NCBI GenBank assembly: GCA_021789795.1
Contig: JAJYJA010000082.1
Location: 1 to 10,146 of the forward strand
DNA: 10,146 nt
Direction of reading: 5' to 3'
DNA from: Deltaproteobacteria bacterium
GTDB taxonomy: Bacteria; Desulfobacterota; Desulfobulbia; Desulfobulbales; VMSU01
Part shown: piece by piece, positions 7,281 to 10,146 of the stretch
Position numbering within the stretch: position 1 is the first letter of the stretch
Layout of the letters: the number at the start of each line of letters is the position of its first letter
The notes under the pieces: generated by a model
What the model was told of the DNA's origin: nothing
Seen by the model: only the letters and a program-made list of their open reading frames with translations
The model's database searches: none
Program-made: the position numbers and the translations under genes

Positions 7281-7534
7281 GGCCGGTTCCTCCTTTCGCT
7301 TAAGGGATACCCGTTCGCCTCTCTCGCCCCGCGGTCATAGCTTAGCCCCCTCGTGTTAGCCTGGCATGACGATTTGATTAAAATCAGGTTATCAGGCAGC
7401 GGCCTTAAGCTCTCCGGCGGGGTTTAACGAAAAATTCATCCTCCCTTAATCCGTCTTTCACCTCCGCCGACTAACCTTCGGGTAAAGATTGCCCTTGCCT
7501 TACGACCTCGAAGCTATCCCCAGGGGAAAGAAAG
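7281..7534. promoter_or_regulatory. Divergent intergenic region between the cysteine-rich gene and the kinase
   Basis: These 254 bp are locally AT-richer than their surroundings, as expected for a divergent promoter region. A small dyad TGATT-AA-AATCA lies at 7375-7386 and could be a regulator site. AGGGGA (7522-7527) is the ribosome site of the kinase gene. I see no convincing -35/-10 pair and no terminator. Confidence 0.35.
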
Positions 7535-8752
7535 ATGCGCGCCGAACCCGCCTTAAGCCCATGCCAATGGGATGATTTCTTGTCTTCGCCCCCGGCCAAC
7601 GGCCTGGCCGCCACCGTCTTGATCGTGGAGGATGACGAAGACCTGGCCTGCCTGCTCGAATACCGCCTGCGACGCGAACGCCTGAACACGATAGTGGCCA
7701 GGGATGGCGGAGCGGCCTGCCGGGAATTGTCCCGCAACCCCACCATCGAGTTGGTGCTGCTCGACCTGCTCCTGCCGGACAAGGACGGCTGGGCGGTATG
7801 CCAGTTCATCCGCCGGCATCCCGATCCCCGGCTCGCCTCGTTACCGGTGGTCATCCTCTCCGCCCTTGCCTCGGAGGACAACCGGGTGCGGGGCCTGGAG
7901 TGCGGGGCGGACGTATATATCACCAAGCCATACTCGGCGCGGGAGGTGGTGCTGGCCAGCCTGCGCCTCCTGGCTCGCCGACGGTCGCACTTAAACGCCT
8001 GCGCCGAGATCGAGACCCTCCGCAACCACGGGCACCGGGAGGAGGAGCTGCGACGGCTGCTGTTTCACGAGCTGCGTTCCAAGTGCGTGGTCATCGGCGG
8101 CCTGTGCCGGCGCCTACTCCGGACGGGGGCTGGCAGTCGCGGACTAGGGGAGGAAAAGGAGCTTGAATACCTGGAGGTGATCAACCAAGGCATCCACCAG
8201 CTTGCCAACCTGGCGGACGGGGCGCTCATCCTGGCCGAGCCCCAGGGCCGGGGCGGCTGGAGGCTTACGCCCGCCGAATTCCGGATCGATCAACTGGTGG
8301 CCGAAGTGGTGGCGGTGTGCGGCGCCAAGGCCGAACTGAAGGGCATCCGCCTGCTTGCTCCCCCGCTCGCGCCGCTGACGGTGAGTCTGCACCGGCTGGG
8401 GGTCACGGTCATCCTCTCCAATCTGCTCGAAAACGCGATCAAGTACAGCCCTCCCGGCACCGAGGTGACCCTGTTCGTCTCCACTGCCGGGCCTGGCCTA
8501 CGGCTGGAAATCCTGGATCAGGGGCCGGGCATCCCCTTGGAGGAGCAGGGGCTGGTGTTTAAAGCCTACTACCGGGGCCAGGCGGCCCGGCTTGGCAACA
8601 CGGAAACGGGCGGCGGCCTGGGCTTGTATTTGGTCAGGCGCTTCGCCGAGGATATGGGCGGCCAGGTCACGCTTACCAGTCCCCCCGCCGGCGGCTGCCG
8701 GTTTACGGTCGATATCCCCCTGCCCGGGCCCGATCACCGGCCGGCATCGTGA
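7535..8752 (+). CDS. Soluble response-regulator receiver / histidine kinase fusion
   Basis: This 405-residue cytosolic signalling protein has a receiver domain at the N-terminus and a kinase core behind it. The REC domain (about 27-145) has acidic residues Asp33/Asp34, phospho-acceptor Asp77 (LLDLLLPDKDGW), Ser109 and Lys131 (ITKPYS). A helical linker leads to a HisKA-like segment with FHELRSK, phospho-acceptor His178. The HATPase domain has N-box ENAIKYS (Asn300), G1 DQGPGIP (328-334) and G2 GGGLGLYL (359-366). The H-box lacks the usual HELRTPL proline and has Ser at the Thr/Asn position. No PAS, GAF or membrane segment is present, so it probably receives its signal by phosphotransfer to Asp77. 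No output regulator is encoded nearby. AGGGGA lies 7 nt before the ATG. Confidence 0.85.
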   Translation: MRAEPALSPCQWDDFLSSPPANGLAATVLIVEDDEDLACLLEYRLRRERLNTIVARDGGAACRELSRNPTIELVLLDLLLPDKDGWAVCQFIRRHPDPRLASLPVVILSALASEDNRVRGLECGADVYITKPYSAREVVLASLRLLARRRSHLNACAEIETLRNHGHREEELRRLLFHELRSKCVVIGGLCRRLLRTGAGSRGLGEEKELEYLEVINQGIHQLANLADGALILAEPQGRGGWRLTPAEFRIDQLVAEVVAVCGAKAELKGIRLLAPPLAPLTVSLHRLGVTVILSNLLENAIKYSPPGTEVTLFVSTAGPGLRLEILDQGPGIPLEEQGLVFKAYYRGQAARLGNTETGGGLGLYLVRRFAEDMGGQVTLTSPPAGGCRFTVDIPLPGPDHRPAS

Positions 8753-8760
8753 CCGGCCGG
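8737..8760. repeat. Hairpin-forming CCGGCCGG repeats around the kinase stop codon
   Basis: CCGGCCGG occurs at 8737-8744 and 8753-8760, and since each copy is self-complementary they can pair with an 8-nt loop. The TGA stop (8750-8752) lies in that loop. Flanking GGGC and GCCC could extend the stem beyond a bulge. No T-run follows, so this is not a standard terminator. It may be mRNA 3'-end structure. Confidence 0.5.
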
Positions 8761-8792
8761 GCCCTTATTGCGCCCGTCGGACAGACCCGCCG

Positions 8793-8833
8793 CCTGGCTG
8801 ACGATCCGGGGATGGCCAGCCAGGGCCCTTTTT
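8793..8833 (+). terminator. Candidate intrinsic terminator of the kinase gene
   Basis: CCTGGCTG (8793-8800) pairs perfectly with CAGCCAGG (8817-8824) across a 16-nt loop, followed after GCCC by five T (8829-8833). It lies 41 bp past the kinase stop. The stem is good; the loop is long and the T-run starts 4 nt late, so efficiency is uncertain. Confidence 0.5.
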
Positions 8834-9230
8834 ATCCTGCCCTCCTCCAGCAGACGTTCGCCAGCCCCCAGCTGGCCCCGCAGCAGGCAGCCCATCAACA
8901 CGACGCCGGCGATCCACAACAAAAGGCCCCTTTAAAAGGGCTTACTGGAAGGTCTTTTGATGAACACTATTGACAGATGGCCACATAAGAAAAAAAATCC
9001 GCGCCAGAGCAAGGCCTGTCGTCTTGCCTTCCCCTCGCCCCACCGGTCTAAGCCCGCAGGTCTTATCGCCGCCACCCACCCCCTTGCCATCATCGCCCGT
9101 CCTCCCCGTTTGCCGTAAGACCAGCTCTTCCTCCCCACCCCGATGACCAAGCCGGGAGGGAAAAGCCACCGCTCGTTGAGGTAGGTAAGCAGCCGAAGAT
9201 GAGGGGATGATGAACGGGCGATTAAAGTTT
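8834..9230. other. Stretch without a convincing gene
   Basis: The open frames here start at TTG or GTG without good ribosome sites and show no recognisable domain. A weak stem CCCTTT-A-AAAGGG lies at about 8928-8940 without a T-run. The plus strand from about 9015 to 9110 is strongly C-rich, including a run of C-tracts at 9069-9083. The opposite strand is therefore G-rich. I see no tRNA, rRNA, CRISPR, insertion sequence or known non-coding RNA. Confidence 0.5.
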
Positions 9231-9239
9231 GATAAAATG

Positions 9240-9385
9240 GGCCAGCAGGGGTAGTCTGGCCGTGGCGGAAGCGTTTCTTTCCTTGCCCGCCGCCGGCGAT
9301 TCTGCTAATGACAGCGGACGGCAGACCCGGCCCCATCCGGCTTATAAGGAAGGCAAGTCGCAGGTTAAACCAATTCAAGCGTTGC
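9240..9385 (+). promoter_or_regulatory. Possible structured leader RNA upstream of prfC
   Basis: A TAAAAT -10-like hexamer (9233-9238) precedes several short self-complementary elements. These are GGCCAG/CTGGCC (9240-9245 with 9256-9261), CGGA/TCCG (9316-9319 with 9336-9339) and GGCAA/TTGCC (9352-9356 with 9382-9386). The last abuts the terminator stem and overlaps it by one base. I matched it to no riboswitch class. No convincing -35 goes with the hexamer, so the transcription start is a guess. Confidence 0.3.
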
Positions 9386-9405
9386 CGGGGAGTTTCCCCG
9401 TTTTT
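9386..9405 (+). terminator. Intrinsic terminator in the prfC leader
   Basis: CGGGGA (9386-9391), loop GTT, TCCCCG (9395-9400), then TTTTT (9401-9405) is a compact classical hairpin plus U-tract. It ends 23 nt before the prfC ATG, leaving room for a ribosome site (AAGGA, 9416-9420) but not for a normal promoter. It therefore either ends an upstream RNA, with a prfC promoter overlapping it, or attenuates prfC itself. Confidence 0.7.
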
Positions 9406-9428
9406 GCAAGTTATTAAGGATAGTGGGC

Positions 9429-10146
9429 ATGAGCCAGGATTATAAAGAGATTATCGAACATTGCCGCACCTTTGGCATCATCAGCCATCCGGACGCCGGC
9501 AAGACCACCCTGACCGAGAAGCTCCTGCTCTACGGAGGCGCCATTCAACTGGCCGGGGCGGTGAAATCGAGGAAGGCCTCCCGCAAGGCCACCTCCGACT
9601 GGATGGCGGTGGAACAGGAGCGCGGCATCTCGGTCACCACCTCGGTGATGAGGTTCCAGTACCGGGATTGCGAGATCAACCTGCTCGACACCCCCGGCCA
9701 CCAGGACTTCTCCGAGGACACCTACCGGGTGCTGACCGCGGTGGACAGCGCCCTGATGGTGATCGACAGCGCCAAGGGGGTCGAGGCCCAGACCGAGCGA
9801 TTGATGGAGGTCTGCCGGATGCGCAACACCCCGATCATCACCTTCATCAACAAGCTCGACCGGGACGGACTCTCGCCGCTGGAGGTGATCGCCGACATCG
9901 AGGAAAAATTGCAAATCGAGTGCGCCCCCCTGTCCTGGCCGATCGGCATGGGTAAGAATTTCAAGGGGGTGTACAACATCTACCGCCAGGAACTGCGCCT
10001 CTTCACCCCCGGCCAGGAGACCGCCGACCAGGAGGGGCTCACCATCACCGACCTGAAGGACCCGCGCCTGAATCAACTCCTGGGGATTCAGGCCGAGGAG
10101 CTGCGCGCCGATCTCGAACTGCTCTCCGGCGCCGCCAGTCCCTTTG
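9429..10146 (+). CDS. prfC: Peptide chain release factor 3 (RF3), C-terminus cut by window edge
   Basis: This translational GTPase speeds removal of RF1/RF2 from the ribosome after peptide release. The 239 codons present cover the GTP-binding domain and the start of domain 2 (the full length is about 530 residues). The motifs are P-loop SHPDAGKTT (19-27), switch I with RGISVTTS, G3 DTPGHQD (87-93) and G4 NKLD (141-144). The opening residues, YKEIIEHCRTFGIISHPDAG, and the SRKASRKATSDWMAVEQERG segment are closer to RF3 than to EF-G or LepA. AAGGA lies 8 nt before the ATG. A terminator hairpin sits immediately upstream, so transcription may be controlled by attenuation. The frame is intact up to the window end. 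Confidence 0.93.
   Translation, partial: MSQDYKEIIEHCRTFGIISHPDAGKTTLTEKLLLYGGAIQLAGAVKSRKASRKATSDWMAVEQERGISVTTSVMRFQYRDCEINLLDTPGHQDFSEDTYRVLTAVDSALMVIDSAKGVEAQTERLMEVCRMRNTPIITFINKLDRDGLSPLEVIADIEEKLQIECAPLSWPIGMGKNFKGVYNIYRQELRLFTPGQETADQEGLTITDLKDPRLNQLLGIQAEELRADLELLSGAASPF

Noticed and set aside
7362..7377. Sigma54-like TGGCAT...TTTGA ahead of the kinase gene
   Set aside because: The -12 element lacks the GC dinucleotide and the spacing is off by one.
8734..8922. 62-codon minus-strand frame with a hydrophobic start
   Set aside because: It has a TTG start, overlaps the kinase 3' end and terminator, and shows no recognisable domain. A degraded gene cannot be excluded.
8749..8973. 74-codon plus-strand frame with a GTG start overlapping the kinase stop
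   Set aside because: It has no ribosome site, spans the terminator and has no domain-like sequence.
9175..9210. GGTAAGCAGCC resembling the SRP RNA core
   Set aside because: The GGAA-capped apical helix and its pairing partner are missing.
8932..9378. 148-codon minus-strand frame
   Set aside because: It has a TTG start without a ribosome site, is rich in Arg/Gly/Trp as expected for a G-rich antisense frame, and has no recognised motif.
1..10146. CRISPR array, tRNA or rRNA genes, insertion sequence, attachment site
   Set aside because: I found no regularly spaced repeats, cloverleaf, transposase or terminal inverted repeats by reading both strands.

Overview
The window is GC-rich, bacterial and gene-dense. 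The gene set (two-HMA copper ATPase, CopZ-type chaperone, a cytochrome bd-superfamily pair with a fused di-heme cytochrome c, Uup, a small cysteine-rich protein, a soluble REC-kinase, RF3) and the codon use would suit an anaerobic or microaerophilic Gram-negative, for example a member of the Desulfobacterota. That placement is an inference from gene content, not from a marker gene.

Layout. Bases 1-2130 (minus) hold a CopA-type Cu(+) P1B-ATPase whose C-terminus runs off the left edge. A 146-bp divergent promoter region with a perfect 16-bp palindrome separates it from copZ (2277-2474, plus). Next on the plus strand are two membrane proteins at 2589-4118 and 4115-5188. Both look like CydA (cytochrome bd subunit I) by motif, and the first carries a C-terminal di-heme cytochrome c domain. 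They overlap by ATGA. A very short ORF precedes the pair (2536-2592) and another follows it (5185-5244), and both are also joined by ATGA overlaps. Then come uup (5269-7077, plus; ABC-F ATPase), a convergent 68-residue cysteine-rich protein (7074-7280, minus), a divergent intergenic region, and a soluble response-regulator/histidine-kinase fusion (7535-8752, plus) with a candidate terminator behind it. A stretch of about 676 bp without a convincing gene (8753-9428) ends in a compact intrinsic terminator only 23 nt ahead of the start codon of prfC (9429 to the right edge, plus; peptide release factor 3).

How they may work together. CopA and CopZ form a copper-export and chaperone unit facing each other across one control region. 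The oxidase-like pair lies 114 bp downstream of copZ and could be co-transcribed with it. The pair is the most unusual part of the window: two different CydA-like subunits with no CydB, in which the recognisable haem-ligand positions are split unevenly between the chains, and cytochrome c haems on the presumed periplasmic side. This suggests electron exchange with a cytochrome c pool as well as, or instead of, quinol. The translation genes (uup, prfC) and the kinase look like independent transcription units.
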